Positions 53,065 through 62,429 of a DNA stretch of 64,000 nt are shown one piece after another. The stretch covers positions 248,432 to 312,431 of the forward strand of contig NZ_BMGG01000011.1 in the NCBI RefSeq assembly GCF_014640075.1, in the 5' to 3' direction. The stretch's first letter is position 1; each line of letters starts with the position of its first letter. This DNA comes from Chelatococcus reniformis (GTDB lineage: Bacteria; Pseudomonadota; Alphaproteobacteria; Rhizobiales; Beijerinckiaceae). The notes under the pieces are model-generated. The model had not been told where the DNA came from. It did no database searches and saw only the letters and a list, made by a program, of their open reading frames with translations. The translations under genes and the position numbers were made by a program.

Positions 53065-54465
53065 TCAGGCCGGCGGCTGCGGCCAGGGGCGCTGCGGTCC
53101 CCGCATTGTTTCGAATGCCCTGGCCATGCGCAGCACGCCGATATCGTCGAAGCGGCGTCCCACGATCTGGAGGCCGATGGGAAAGCCCGCCGCGCTGTAA
53201 CCGGCATTGATCGACGCGGCCGGGTTCTCGGCCATGTTCCATGGCACGGTGAAGCCGATGTGCTGGAGAGGCAGCCCCGGATCGTTGGTGGGCGAGGCAA
53301 ATTCAGCCGGGAAACTGACCACGGGCGCGACCGGCGACACGATGTAGTCGAGCTCGGCGAAGGCCTGCGCCGCTTGGGCGCGAATGGTCATGGTGCCGTT
53401 GTAGCCGTGCATGACATCGAGGGCCGAGCACGCCGCGCCGCTCTCCGCCCAGGCGCGGATGTACGGCAGCAGCCTGGCGCGCCGCTCCGGCGGAAGCTTG
53501 CGCACATCATCCCACGAGCGCACGCGCCAGAACCGGTCGAGACCGTCGAGCAAGTCCTGGTCCATGACCGGGCCGACCTCGCTGACGACGGCGCCGGCGG
53601 CGGCGAAGGCACGCGCGGCATCGATGATCACCGGACGGATCTCGGCATCGAGCGGCAGGCCCGAGCCGGCGTCGAGCATCAAGCCCATGCGCTTGCCCTT
53701 GACCTCGCCATCGAGGGCCGTCCAGTCGAGGGCGTCGGGCGGCAAGCTCATGTGATCGCGCCAATCGGGCCGCGAGAGCACGCCCATCATCAGCGCCGCG
53801 TCCGCCACGGTGCGCGTCAGCGGCCCGGCGCAGCGGCCGAAGTAGGGCGGATCGACGGGCACCCGGCCGTTGCTCGGCTTCAAGGCGAAGATGCCGCACC
53901 AATTGGCCGGCAGGCGCACCGAACCGCCAATGTCGCTGCCGAGGTGGAGGGGGCCGAAGCCCGCCGCGCAGGCAGCCCCCGCACCCGCGCTGGATCCACC
54001 GGTGTTTTTACTGAGATCCCACGGGTTGCGCGTCAGGCCGTGGAACAGCGAGAGACCCGACGACAGCATGCCGTACTCGGGCATGGTGGTCTTGGTGTAG
54101 GCGATGGCGCCGGCCTCCCGGAGCCGGGCCGCCGGCGGCGCATCTGCCTGCTGCGGCACCAGTTCGGTGGCCGCACTGCCGAGCGGCATGGGCACGCCCT
54201 TGGTGGCGATGTTCTCCTTCAGGGTCACCGGCACGCCGTCGAGCGGGCCCGGCGGCTCGCCGCGCCGCCACCGTGCCTCCGATTGGCGCGCCGCCGCGCG
54301 TGCCGCGTCGGGCTCGAAGGCATAGAGCGCGTTGATATGCGGGTTCCAGGCGCCGATGCGGGCGATCACGTCGTCCATCACCTCGACCGGCGAGATGTCG
54401 CGCCTGCGATACCCGGCAACGAGATCGAGGGCCGTCAGGTCATGCAGGGCGGCTGGACTGGACAT
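53065..54465 (-). CDS. amidase (signature family)
   Basis: The 466-residue protein has the Ser-cisSer-Lys triad: Lys83 in PVTLKENIATKG, Ser158 in NTGGSSAGAGAA and Ser182 in GSDIGGSVRLPA. Such enzymes hydrolyse amides or transfer glutamine ammonia. There is no Gat partner, so it is more likely catabolic. It lies 126 bp downstream of the amidohydrolase gene on the same strand and may belong to the catabolic cluster. Confidence 0.92.
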   Translation of the reverse strand: MSSPAALHDLTALDLVAGYRRRDISPVEVMDDVIARIGAWNPHINALYAFEPDAARAAARQSEARWRRGEPPGPLDGVPVTLKENIATKGVPMPLGSAATELVPQQADAPPAARLREAGAIAYTKTTMPEYGMLSSGLSLFHGLTRNPWDLSKNTGGSSAGAGAACAAGFGPLHLGSDIGGSVRLPANWCGIFALKPSNGRVPVDPPYFGRCAGPLTRTVADAALMMGVLSRPDWRDHMSLPPDALDWTALDGEVKGKRMGLMLDAGSGLPLDAEIRPVIIDAARAFAAAGAVVSEVGPVMDQDLLDGLDRFWRVRSWDDVRKLPPERRARLLPYIRAWAESGAACSALDVMHGYNGTMTIRAQAAQAFAELDYIVSPVAPVVSFPAEFASPTNDPGLPLQHIGFTVPWNMAENPAASINAGYSAAGFPIGLQIVGRRFDDIGVLRMARAFETMRGPQRPWPQPPA

Positions 54466-54590
54466 GGCTCACGTCACTCCCGGGACACGGACGGCGCAGG
54501 CAAGACCGATGCCCATCCGCCGATCATGCGCCGGGTGAAGCCCCGTCTCTACACGCGCGGCCGCGCGCACCCCTCAACCCACGTATGCGC

Positions 54591-55484
54591 TCAGCCGTGG
54601 GGCAGGCCATAGAAGCGCGCGGGGTTGTCCACCAGGATGCGCCGCTGCATGCCCGGGTCGGAGGTATAGTCCGCGAGCCCGTCGAGAAGCTCACCGACAT
54701 CCGGGCGTTCTTCGGCATCGTAGAGCCCGACGTGGGGCCAGTCGCTGCCCCAGACCATGCGATCGGGCGCCGCCGCGATGAGCGCGCGCGCGAACGCGTA
54801 GGTGTCGCGAAACGGCTTGGGCTCACCCGACAGGCGAAAGCCGCCCGACAGCTTGACGTAGCAGCCGGTATCGCGGACCAGGCGCAGGACAGCCTGGAAA
54901 TCCGGCTGGGCGATGCCCGCCGGGGCCGGGCACCAGCCCATATGGTCGATGATGAAGGGCACGCGAAGCCGTGCCAGGCGCGGCTCCAGCTCCGAATACG
55001 ACGGGCCCTTGACGGCGACCTGTATATGCCAGCCCAACTCGGCGCAGCGGTCGGCCAACGCCTCGAGGCTGCGCATGCCGACCCCGCCGCCGACGATATC
55101 GAGGATGCGGATGCCGGTGACGCCGGCATCCTTCAGTTCGGCGATCACCGCATCCGGCGTGGCTGCATCGACGACGGCGACGCCGCGCAACCGGTCCGGA
55201 TAGCGCCGCAGGGCCTCGAGCAGCAGGCGATTGTCGGTGCCATGGGCGCTGACCTGGACGAGCACGCCGTAGGCGAGCCCCACCCGATCGAGCATGGCGA
55301 TGAAGTCGGCCGGCGGCGCGGCAGGCGCGGTGAAGTGGCGGTCCGGGACCAGGGGGTGATCGGGAGGGACGCCGATCACGTGCGCATGGGTCTCCCAGGC
55401 CCCGGGCGGCACCTGGAGGCGGCGCGGCGGGCTCGCCCGGCGCGGCGGCAGGCAATCGCGAATGGTCCCGTCGTAGTGGAACAT
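54591..55484 (-). CDS. amidohydrolase-family protein (PDC-hydrolase-like)
   Basis: The protein (297 aa) is a metal-dependent TIM-barrel hydrolase: ETHAHVIGVPPDHPL (metal site H-x-H), FIIDHMGWCPAPAGI, DRMVWGSDWPHV. It resembles 2-pyrone-4,6-dicarboxylate lactonase relatives that open lactones in aromatic degradation. The ATG at 55484 with GAGGTGA upstream is chosen over GTG 55490. It follows the Ldh_2 gene by 7 bp. Confidence 0.88.
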   Translation of the reverse strand: MFHYDGTIRDCLPPRRASPPRRLQVPPGAWETHAHVIGVPPDHPLVPDRHFTAPAAPPADFIAMLDRVGLAYGVLVQVSAHGTDNRLLLEALRRYPDRLRGVAVVDAATPDAVIAELKDAGVTGIRILDIVGGGVGMRSLEALADRCAELGWHIQVAVKGPSYSELEPRLARLRVPFIIDHMGWCPAPAGIAQPDFQAVLRLVRDTGCYVKLSGGFRLSGEPKPFRDTYAFARALIAAAPDRMVWGSDWPHVGLYDAEERPDVGELLDGLADYTSDPGMQRRILVDNPARFYGLPHG

Positions 55485-55491
55485 GCTCACC

Positions 55492-56613
55492 TCAGGTCGT
55501 CGCGGGATCGAGGATGAAGTCGACGCCGGTGTCCGCGGCTACTTTGCGAACCGCGTCGAGAAACGCGCCGTTCAAGGGGATGCCGGTGGTGAGCCGCTCG
55601 GCCCGGCGCTCGAACTCCGGTTCGCCCGCCACGACGACCGGGTGCAGAGGATCGACCGCCGGTGTCGCCCGGAGCGCGTCGACGATGGCCGCGGCCTCCT
55701 CCTCGAACGAGCCACCGAGGCGGAAGGCCCGGGGATCCAGCGCAAGAAAGAAATGGCCGATGTTGTCGGGCGCGCCCGGTGCCGCATCCCGAACCCGAAA
55801 CGGCGAAAACGAACCGCCGGCAAGGGTGCTGCCGAGAAGCTGTGCCATCACGGCAAGGCCGTAACCTTTGTGCGCCCCGGTGTCGCGCGAGCCGCCCAGC
55901 GGCATCAGGCCGCCGACGCCCCCGTCCATGCAGAGGCGGAAGCCCTCGTGGGGATCGGTCACCGGCCTGCCGGCACCATCCACCACCCAGCCCATCGGCA
56001 ACGGCGTATCGTGGTAGCCGTAGACCTTGACCTTGTTCGCGGCGACCGCCGATGTCGACATGTCGAGCAGGAAGGGATCGTGCCCGGCGGCGGGCGCTGC
56101 GAATGCGATCGGGTTCGTGCCCAGCATCGGAAGGGTGCCGCCGGTCGGAAGCACCGCAACGGTGCGGGCCGAGGAGGTCACCAGCGCCAGCACTCCGCGG
56201 CGGGCCGCCATCTCGGCGTAGAGCCCAGCCGCGCCAAAATGATGCGAGTTGAAGACCGAGACCGCACCGATGCCGCCGGCCAGGCATTTATCGACCGCGA
56301 GGTTCATCGCCATGATGGCGACGCCGTGGCCGAGCCCCGCATCCGCGTCGATCACCGCCGTCGCCGCGTTTTCCCGCACGGTGCGGGGGCAGGCCTTCAT
56401 GTTGAGACCGCCGGCCCGTCGCATCTGGTCGTAGAGCGGGAGCATCGACGCGCCGTGGGATTCGATGCCGCGCAGATCCGTCTCGACGAGGCAGTCGGCG
56501 ACGACCGCCCGATCCGCCTCGGGCATGCCCCAGGCCTCCAGCACGAGCAGCACCTGCTGCTTCAGCAGCGCGGGCGTGACGTGGACAAGGCGTTCAGCCG
56601 TGGAAGAAGTCAT
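55492..56613 (-). CDS. Ldh_2 family NAD(P)-dependent 2-hydroxyacid dehydrogenase
   Basis: The fold (373 aa) is that of malate/L-lactate/ureidoglycolate dehydrogenases: ADCLVETDLRGIESHGASML, HFGAAGLYAEMAARRG and GTNPIAFAAPAAGHDPFLLD. It oxidises a 2-hydroxy acid or reduces a 2-keto acid; the substrate is not determined. It lies between the DUF1932 and the amidohydrolase genes in one direction. Confidence 0.9.
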   Translation of the reverse strand: MTSSTAERLVHVTPALLKQQVLLVLEAWGMPEADRAVVADCLVETDLRGIESHGASMLPLYDQMRRAGGLNMKACPRTVRENAATAVIDADAGLGHGVAIMAMNLAVDKCLAGGIGAVSVFNSHHFGAAGLYAEMAARRGVLALVTSSARTVAVLPTGGTLPMLGTNPIAFAAPAAGHDPFLLDMSTSAVAANKVKVYGYHDTPLPMGWVVDGAGRPVTDPHEGFRLCMDGGVGGLMPLGGSRDTGAHKGYGLAVMAQLLGSTLAGGSFSPFRVRDAAPGAPDNIGHFFLALDPRAFRLGGSFEEEAAAIVDALRATPAVDPLHPVVVAGEPEFERRAERLTTGIPLNGAFLDAVRKVAADTGVDFILDPATT

Positions 56614-56638
56614 TCTCGGTGCCGCAGGATGAGAGCGA

Positions 56639-57529
56639 TCAGGATTTGATTGCAGCGGCCCGCTCCGCCGCCAGCAGCCACGCGAGCGCCTGCTCGGCGT
56701 CGAGCGGCTCCGCCGCCGGGGGCCGGGCGCGGGCCAGCTCCGCCGTGCGACGATAACGCTCGATCGCCGCCCGCGTGGTCAGGCTCGGCAGGCCGAGGGC
56801 CAGGATCTCGTCCTCGGCTTGCTGCATTTCAGTCAGCCGGCGGGCCGCGTGCGGCGGATGGGTGCGCAGATACATGGCGATGTGCTCGCGCAGCGGCGCG
56901 CGATCGAAATCGGCGAGTTGCCCGACCAGCTCGGCCCGGAGCCCCATCGCTTCAGCGGCCAGCATCGCCTCGTTGACCACCGCGTCGAGGCCCTTGGCGA
57001 AGACGCTGCGCAGCAGCTTCAGCTTGGAAGCGTCGCCGACGGCTGAGCCCGCCCGCGCATCCACATGGAAGCCCAGAGGCGTCGCCATGGCGGCGAAGCG
57101 TGCGGCCGCCGGCCCCGATGCCAACAGCGGGGTGCCGATGCCGTGCAGGCTGACGGCGCCCATGATGGCCACGTCGACGTAGTTTTCGGCCCCCGCAGGC
57201 ATGACCCCGGCCGCGGCGGCGACATCGCGCGGCGCCGCGGAGGTGAGATCGGCGACGATCGTCCCGCGTGCCACGGCCGGTGCGATCTGCCGTGCGACGG
57301 CGAGCAGGCTCTCTCCCGTGGTGGTGATCAGCACCAGATCGGCGCGGGCAGCGGCGGCAGCAGCGTCGGCCGCGAGCGCCAGGCCCAGATCCGCCGCGGC
57401 GCGCTCGGCCCGGGCCGAAGGGCGCGATGCGATACGAAGGGCGACGCCCCGACCATGCAGCGCCTTGGCGAAGATCCTGCCGACCTCGCCGAGGCCGATG
57501 AGCGCGATTGTAGGAGACGAAGCGCTCAT
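56639..57529 (-). CDS. NAD(P)-dependent dehydrogenase with DUF1932 domain
   Basis: An N-terminal Rossmann domain begins IALIGLGEVGRIFAKALHG and the C-terminal half resembles DUF1932, as in 6-phosphogluconate/3-hydroxyisobutyrate dehydrogenase relatives. The ATG at 57529 overlaps the stop of the binding-protein gene (ATGA); a 57553 start is possible. Substrate is unknown, probably a beta-hydroxy acid from the same pathway. Confidence 0.85.
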   Translation of the reverse strand: MSASSPTIALIGLGEVGRIFAKALHGRGVALRIASRPSARAERAAADLGLALAADAAAAAARADLVLITTTGESLLAVARQIAPAVARGTIVADLTSAAPRDVAAAAGVMPAGAENYVDVAIMGAVSLHGIGTPLLASGPAAARFAAMATPLGFHVDARAGSAVGDASKLKLLRSVFAKGLDAVVNEAMLAAEAMGLRAELVGQLADFDRAPLREHIAMYLRTHPPHAARRLTEMQQAEDEILALGLPSLTTRAAIERYRRTAELARARPPAAEPLDAEQALAWLLAAERAAAIKS

Positions 57530-58740
57530 CTGGTGTTGGTGACCAGCGGACACTCGCTCTCGGCGAGAGGCCGGAAGGCCTGGTCACCGGGGATGACGTC
57601 GATGGTCTTGAAGTAGTCCCAGGGCTCCTTGGACTCGTCGGGCGACTTGATCTGCAAGATCTGCACGGGGTGCAGCATGCGCCCATCGGCGCGAATGACG
57701 CCGTCACCCAGCAGCGGGTCCTTCACGGGAGCGGCCTTCAGCAGATCGACGATCTTCTTGCCGTCGGCAGTGCCGACCTTCTCGACGGCGCCGAGATAGG
57801 CCAGAACCGCCGAGTAGACACCCGCCTGCAGCGCATCGGGGTGGATGCCGTTGTTGCGCTTGGAAAGCTCGGTCGCGAACGCGCGCGTATCGGCGTTCTC
57901 CGTCCAGTTCATGCTGCCGGCCGCGAGCAACCCTTGCGTATCCTTCAGCCCGGCGGCATGGACGACGGCCAGATTGAACTGTGGCGCGACGATCTTGTAG
58001 CGGTCCGAGGTGATGCCGAACTCGCGTGCCTGCTTCACCGCGTTCGAGAGATCGCCGCCGCCGTTGGCGAGGACGATGACATCGGCCCCCGACGCCTGCG
58101 CCGTCAGGATGTAGGAGCTGAAGTCGACGGTGTTGAGCGGATGCTTGACCGAGCCGACGACCTCGCCGCCCTGGGCCTTGACGAGTTTGGAGACGTTCTC
58201 CTCCAGGCTGTGTCCGAAGGCGTAGTCGACGGTGATGAAGAACCACTTCTTGCCACCGCGCTGCATCACCGCCTTCACCAGGGCGTTGGCGTTGCCGTAC
58301 GAGTCCCAGGACCAGTGAATGGTATTGGGCGAGCACTGCTTGCCCGTGAGCTCCGTCGTACCGACGCCCGACGGGATCATCACCTTGTTGCGCTCGCGGG
58401 TGATGCCGACGGCGGCCAGCGCCACGGCCGAGTTGGCGAAGTCGACGACCATGTCGACGTCCTCCTGGTCGTACCAGCGGCGGATGATGGCGGCGCCGAT
58501 ATCGGCCTTGTTCTGGTGATCGGCAAAGATCACTTCGATCGGGCGGCCGGCCGCCCTGCCCCCATAGGCCTCGGCGGCCATCTTCGCGGCCTGCACCGCA
58601 CCATTTCCGGTCAGGTCGGAGAACACGCCGCTCATGTCGGTGAGCACGCCGATCTTCACCGTCCCCGTCCTGTCGCCCGCCTGCGCCGCTCCCGCTATCG
58701 CAAAACCGGCAAGGCCCAAAGCCGCCATCAATAGCTTCAT
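57526..58740 (-). CDS. ABC substrate-binding protein, branched-chain amino acid type
   Basis: A signal peptide (MKLLMAALGLAGFAIAGAAQA) precedes a periplasmic ligand-binding fold (VKIGVLTDMSGVFSDLTGNG; FFITVDYAFGHSLEENV; NGIHPDALQAGVYSAVLAYLG). Such LivJ-like proteins often bind aromatic or organic acids in alphaproteobacteria. No permease or ATPase gene lies in the window, so transport would rely on components elsewhere. The start at 58740 excludes a 41-residue leader that lacks a signal. Confidence 0.9.
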   Translation of the reverse strand: MKLLMAALGLAGFAIAGAAQAGDRTGTVKIGVLTDMSGVFSDLTGNGAVQAAKMAAEAYGGRAAGRPIEVIFADHQNKADIGAAIIRRWYDQEDVDMVVDFANSAVALAAVGITRERNKVMIPSGVGTTELTGKQCSPNTIHWSWDSYGNANALVKAVMQRGGKKWFFITVDYAFGHSLEENVSKLVKAQGGEVVGSVKHPLNTVDFSSYILTAQASGADVIVLANGGGDLSNAVKQAREFGITSDRYKIVAPQFNLAVVHAAGLKDTQGLLAAGSMNWTENADTRAFATELSKRNNGIHPDALQAGVYSAVLAYLGAVEKVGTADGKKIVDLLKAAPVKDPLLGDGVIRADGRMLHPVQILQIKSPDESKEPWDYFKTIDVIPGDQAFRPLAESECPLVTNTR

Positions 58741-58762
58741 GGTGGTATCCCCCGTCTTGTAC

Positions 58763-60265
58763 TTATTTCTTGAAGTCGATGACGCGCGCGTCGACGTATT
58801 CGAGCTCGCGACGCAGGATTTTTTCGGTCTGTGTGCGTGGAATGCGGTCGATCCGCTCGGCATAGCGCGGCAGCATGTAGCCCGGCACGTGGTCGGCGAG
58901 ATGGCTGCGGATGTGCGCTAGGTCGAAGCCCGCCTCGGCCACCACGACCGCCTTGATCTCGTCGCCCATGATCGGGTCAGGGACCGCCACGACGGCGCAG
59001 TCGGCGATGCCCGGCAGCTTGCGCAGGTGCTGCTCCAACTCGTCGGGCGAGATCATCTCGCCGCCGCGTCGGATGACCTCCTTGGAGCGCCCGTGGAAAT
59101 AGAGATAGCCGTCGTCGTCGAAGCTGCCGATGTCGCCGGTGTGGAACCAGAAGTTGCGGCTGGCCTTGGCCAGTTCCTCGGGCTTTTTGTAGTAGCCCAT
59201 CAGGATGACGTTGGGCTTCGACGGACGCACGACGATCTCTCCGCGCGCGCCGATCGGCTGCGGGTTGTCGTCGGCATCGACGATGCGGACCTCCACGTCG
59301 GCGCGAACCCGGCCGTTGGCGCCCAGCTTGTGGTCCGCAGCGGTGCTGCCCGAGACCCAGCCGCCCACCTCGGTCATGCCGTAGAGCTCGTGAACCTTGA
59401 TGCCGAAGCGGGTCTCGATGGTCGAGGCGAGCTCGCGCGTCGTGCCGCCGCCGATGGCAAAGCGCATGGCATGATCGCGGACCGGATCGGCGTAGCGGGC
59501 CGCGAGGATGGCAAGAACGGTGCCGACGAAGGTGCAGCCCGTCGCACCGAGCGCCCGTGCCTCGTCGAAGAAGCTCGTCGCCGAAAAGCGAGGCGCCAGG
59601 GCGAGCGACGCACCGGCGGTCAGCGCCGCCATCACCGCATACATCTGCGGATTGGTGTGGAAGAGCGGCATGTAGACGAAGATGCGATCATCGCGGCCGA
59701 GATCGAGAATCCGCACGGTCTCGCGGCCGGTCGCGGCGTAGCCGCCATGGGCGCACATGACGCCCTTGGGCAGTCCCGTCGTGCCCGACGTGTAGAGGAT
59801 CGTGCACAGATCGTGCGCCGCGATCGCGGGCGGCTCGGCTTCGTCGCTGCCCGCCAACTCGGCGAAGAACGCCGCATCCGAGCCGATGCCGATGCGGGGC
59901 AGCGCGGCCGCCCCCTCGCGCAGACCGCCGGCGCGCGTCTCGATCCATTCGGTGTCGGCGACGACGAGCTTGGCGTCGCACTGGGACACCAGATAGGTGA
60001 TGGCGTCGCCCATCAGTTGGTTGTTGAGGCAGACGGCGACGGCGCCCGCGGCATTGATGCCGAACCAGGCCACCAGATAGGCGGCACTGTTGCCGGCGAT
60101 CAGGGCGACGTGGTCACCGGGGACGATGCCGTGGGCGCAAAGACGCGCCGCAAAGCGGCGGGCGAGCGACCAGATCTCGGCGTAGGAATAGGTCGCTTCG
60201 GTCGTGACGGCCAACGGCCGATCCGGCGTGGAGGCGGCCTGCGCCGCGAGGAGATCGAGGATCAT
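58763..60265 (-). CDS. acyl-CoA synthetase (AMP-forming)
   Basis: This 500-residue ANL enzyme activates a carboxylic acid with ATP and CoA. Motifs: A3 P-loop YTSGTTGLPKGVMCAHGG, A5 GMTEVGGW, A7 NFWFHTGDIGSFDDDGYLYF and A10 PRTQTEKILRREL with the catalytic Lys. The substrate is unknown. It overlaps the acyl-CoA dehydrogenase gene by 4 bp and is followed by the binding-protein gene after 22 bp. Confidence 0.94.
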   Translation of the reverse strand: MILDLLAAQAASTPDRPLAVTTEATYSYAEIWSLARRFAARLCAHGIVPGDHVALIAGNSAAYLVAWFGINAAGAVAVCLNNQLMGDAITYLVSQCDAKLVVADTEWIETRAGGLREGAAALPRIGIGSDAAFFAELAGSDEAEPPAIAAHDLCTILYTSGTTGLPKGVMCAHGGYAATGRETVRILDLGRDDRIFVYMPLFHTNPQMYAVMAALTAGASLALAPRFSATSFFDEARALGATGCTFVGTVLAILAARYADPVRDHAMRFAIGGGTTRELASTIETRFGIKVHELYGMTEVGGWVSGSTAADHKLGANGRVRADVEVRIVDADDNPQPIGARGEIVVRPSKPNVILMGYYKKPEELAKASRNFWFHTGDIGSFDDDGYLYFHGRSKEVIRRGGEMISPDELEQHLRKLPGIADCAVVAVPDPIMGDEIKAVVVAEAGFDLAHIRSHLADHVPGYMLPRYAERIDRIPRTQTEKILRRELEYVDARVIDFKK

Positions 60266-61416
60266 CGCACGCCCGCGAAACCGAGAAAGTATTTGGCGAG
60301 GGTGTTCTTGAGGACTTCGGACGAGCCGCCGCCGATCTCGTAGGTCTTGGCGTCACGGAAGTAACGGCTGAACGGTGCATTCACCATCGTGCCGTAGGCA
60401 CCGCAGACCTGGATGGCCTTGGAGGCGACATCCGTCGCCACCTCCGCCGCGATCAGCTTGGCGCCACTCGCATAGCGCATGACGTCGTCGTGGCTGTCGA
60501 GCGCCTCGGCGGCCCGGTAGACCAGGAGCCGCGCTGCGTCGATCCGTGCCAGGGCTTCAGCGAAGTACCATTGGATGCCCTGGAACTGGATCACCTTCTG
60601 ATCGAAGGCCACGCGGTTGGCGGTGAACGCCAGCGCCGCGTCATAGGCGGCGCGGGCGATGCCGATGCTGATGCCGGCCGCCGCCGTGCGGGAATAATCC
60701 AGCGTGGTCACCGCCTGGCGCACGCCCTTGCCGTCCTCGCCGATGAGGTGATCCAGCGGCAGACGCACACCCTGGAGCCGGATGTTGACGTGCGGCCCGT
60801 TGCGCAGGCCCATGGTCGCCGAGTTGTGGCCGACGTAGGTGGTGAGACCTTCGCTCTCGCGCGGGACCGCGAATGCCGACACACCGGCCTCGGTCTGAGC
60901 CAGAATGACGAAGAACTCCGCCTCCGAGCCCGAGGTGATGAAGGACTTCTCCCCGTCGAGCACCCACATGCCGCCCTCGCGACGGGCCTTGGTATCCAGC
61001 GTGCGGATGTCGCTGCCGTGGGAGGCCTCGGTGAGCGCGTAGGACGCGATCAGCCCCCCGGCAAAGCGCGGCAAATAGCGCTCCTTCAGGCTGTCGGAGC
61101 CGAACAGGCGGATGATGGTCTGCGCCTGGAAGATGGTGATCAGCGAGATGGCAACCGCGGCGCTGCCGTAACCCACCTCCTCACAGACGGCGACGGCAGA
61201 CGAATAGGGCTCGGCACGCCCGCCATAGGCCTCGGGCAGGCAGATGGCGTTGCAGCCCAGCGCCGCCAGTTCGCGCACCAGCTCGGTCGGATAGACGTCG
61301 CGGGCGTCGATATCGTGCGCGGCGGGCGCGACCCGCCTCTCGACGAAGCCTCTGACCTGACGGACCAGGGCCTCGTTGGCATAGGGGCGCCAAAGATCGC
61401 GCGCGTCCTCGCTCAT
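60262..61416 (-). CDS. acyl-CoA dehydrogenase
   Basis: The FAD enzyme (384 aa) has the family blocks YALTEASHGSDIRTLDTKA, GEKSFITSGSEAEFFVILAQT, the QFQGIQWYFAEALARIDAARL helix and the C-terminal YEIGGGSSEVLKNTLAKYFLG with the catalytic acidic region. It is the first gene of the catabolic operon and faces the IclR gene across an AT-rich region. Together with the synthetase it would form and desaturate an acyl-CoA. Confidence 0.94.
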   Translation of the reverse strand: MSEDARDLWRPYANEALVRQVRGFVERRVAPAAHDIDARDVYPTELVRELAALGCNAICLPEAYGGRAEPYSSAVAVCEEVGYGSAAVAISLITIFQAQTIIRLFGSDSLKERYLPRFAGGLIASYALTEASHGSDIRTLDTKARREGGMWVLDGEKSFITSGSEAEFFVILAQTEAGVSAFAVPRESEGLTTYVGHNSATMGLRNGPHVNIRLQGVRLPLDHLIGEDGKGVRQAVTTLDYSRTAAAGISIGIARAAYDAALAFTANRVAFDQKVIQFQGIQWYFAEALARIDAARLLVYRAAEALDSHDDVMRYASGAKLIAAEVATDVASKAIQVCGAYGTMVNAPFSRYFRDAKTYEIGGGSSEVLKNTLAKYFLGFAGVR

Positions 61417-61454
61417 TCCCGTTGTCCTCCCTGCATCTCGATGGCGTACGCCCC

Positions 61455-61489
61455 TTGATATTGATCGTCAATAGGATATGAAATATCAA
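61455..61489. promoter_or_regulatory. IclR operator candidate in the divergent region
   Basis: TTGATATT (61455-61462) and AATATCAA (61482-61489) are a perfect inverted repeat. Inside it are two shorter palindromes, ATTGA-TCG-TCAAT (61460-61472) and GATAT-GAA-ATATC (61475-61487). This AT-rich patch in GC-rich DNA lies between the dehydrogenase gene and the regulator gene and is a likely binding site. Confidence 0.6.
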
Positions 61490-61510
61490 ATAGAGGATAT
61501 TGAGGAATGC

Positions 61511-62368
61511 ATGCGAACGCGAACCGCCAAGGCCGGGGCCGTCACCGTCAAGTCGTCGATGCGGACGCTGGAAGTTTTAGAGTATTGCGACAGCGTCATG
61601 CGCAGCGTAACCATAACCGAGCTGGCGGATAAGCTTGGCTATCCACAATCGAGCACGTCGACACTCGTACAGAGCATGCTCAACGCGGGCTATCTCGTGC
61701 TCGATCCGGATGGTCGCGGCATCGCGCCCAGCAGCCGCGTCTCCTCGCTGGGCCGCTGGATCGAGCCAGCGGTGCCGCGGGCCGAGGTGAAGGCCTTCAT
61801 GCAGGCGCTCGGCACCGAGACCGGGCAGACCATCCTGCTCGGCGTGCCGCACGACCTGTGCGTCCGTTACATCGACGTCGTGCCGGGACGCCACGCCATG
61901 CGGCTGGAAATTCCGATCGGTTCGAAGCTGCCGCTGGTCGAATCCGGCATGGGCCGACTGCTGCTGTCGCAGATGAGCGACGACGACGTGGCGGTACTCG
62001 TCGCCCGGACGCGCGAGCGGGTCGACGCCGAAGGCGCCCCGGGTGTCGGCGCGTCGGATCTGGTGAACATCTGGAACGCCGATCCGGTCGTGCCCGCGCT
62101 GCCCGAGCTGCTCACCGACCTTGCCCATCTCCGCCGCCGCGGTTTCGAGGTGTCGCTGGGGCGCGTGACGCTCGGCGCCGGCATCGTCTGCGTGCCGTTG
62201 CCGCGGCGAGCCGGCGAGCGCCCCATGGGGGTGGGCGTCGGCGGTCTGTCGACGGCGATCGCCGCCGACCGCCAGCGTATCCTGCGGCTCATGGTCGATG
62301 AGGGGGCCCGCCTCGGCATCCCGATTGCGATCTCAACCGACGATGACGGCGCCCGCGAAGCGGAGTAA
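61511..62368 (+). CDS. IclR-family transcription regulator
   Basis: The N-terminal winged helix (SSMRTLEVLEYCDSVMRSVTI with TELADKLGYPQSSTSTLVQSM) is followed by an IclR effector domain (TILLGVPHDLCVRYIDVVPG; KLPLVESGMGRLLLSQM; LPRRAGERPMGVGVGG). I prefer ATG 61511, preceded by GAGGA; ATG 61478 would put the start inside the operator palindrome. It probably controls the divergent catabolic operon in response to a pathway acid. Confidence 0.9.
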   Translation: MRTRTAKAGAVTVKSSMRTLEVLEYCDSVMRSVTITELADKLGYPQSSTSTLVQSMLNAGYLVLDPDGRGIAPSSRVSSLGRWIEPAVPRAEVKAFMQALGTETGQTILLGVPHDLCVRYIDVVPGRHAMRLEIPIGSKLPLVESGMGRLLLSQMSDDDVAVLVARTRERVDAEGAPGVGASDLVNIWNADPVVPALPELLTDLAHLRRRGFEVSLGRVTLGAGIVCVPLPRRAGERPMGVGVGGLSTAIAADRQRILRLMVDEGARLGIPIAISTDDDGAREAE

Positions 62369-62429
62369 CGCCGATCCCCACTCCCCCGTGCCCGGCCGCG
62401 CCGAAGGCGGACCGCAGAGGAAGCCGCAC

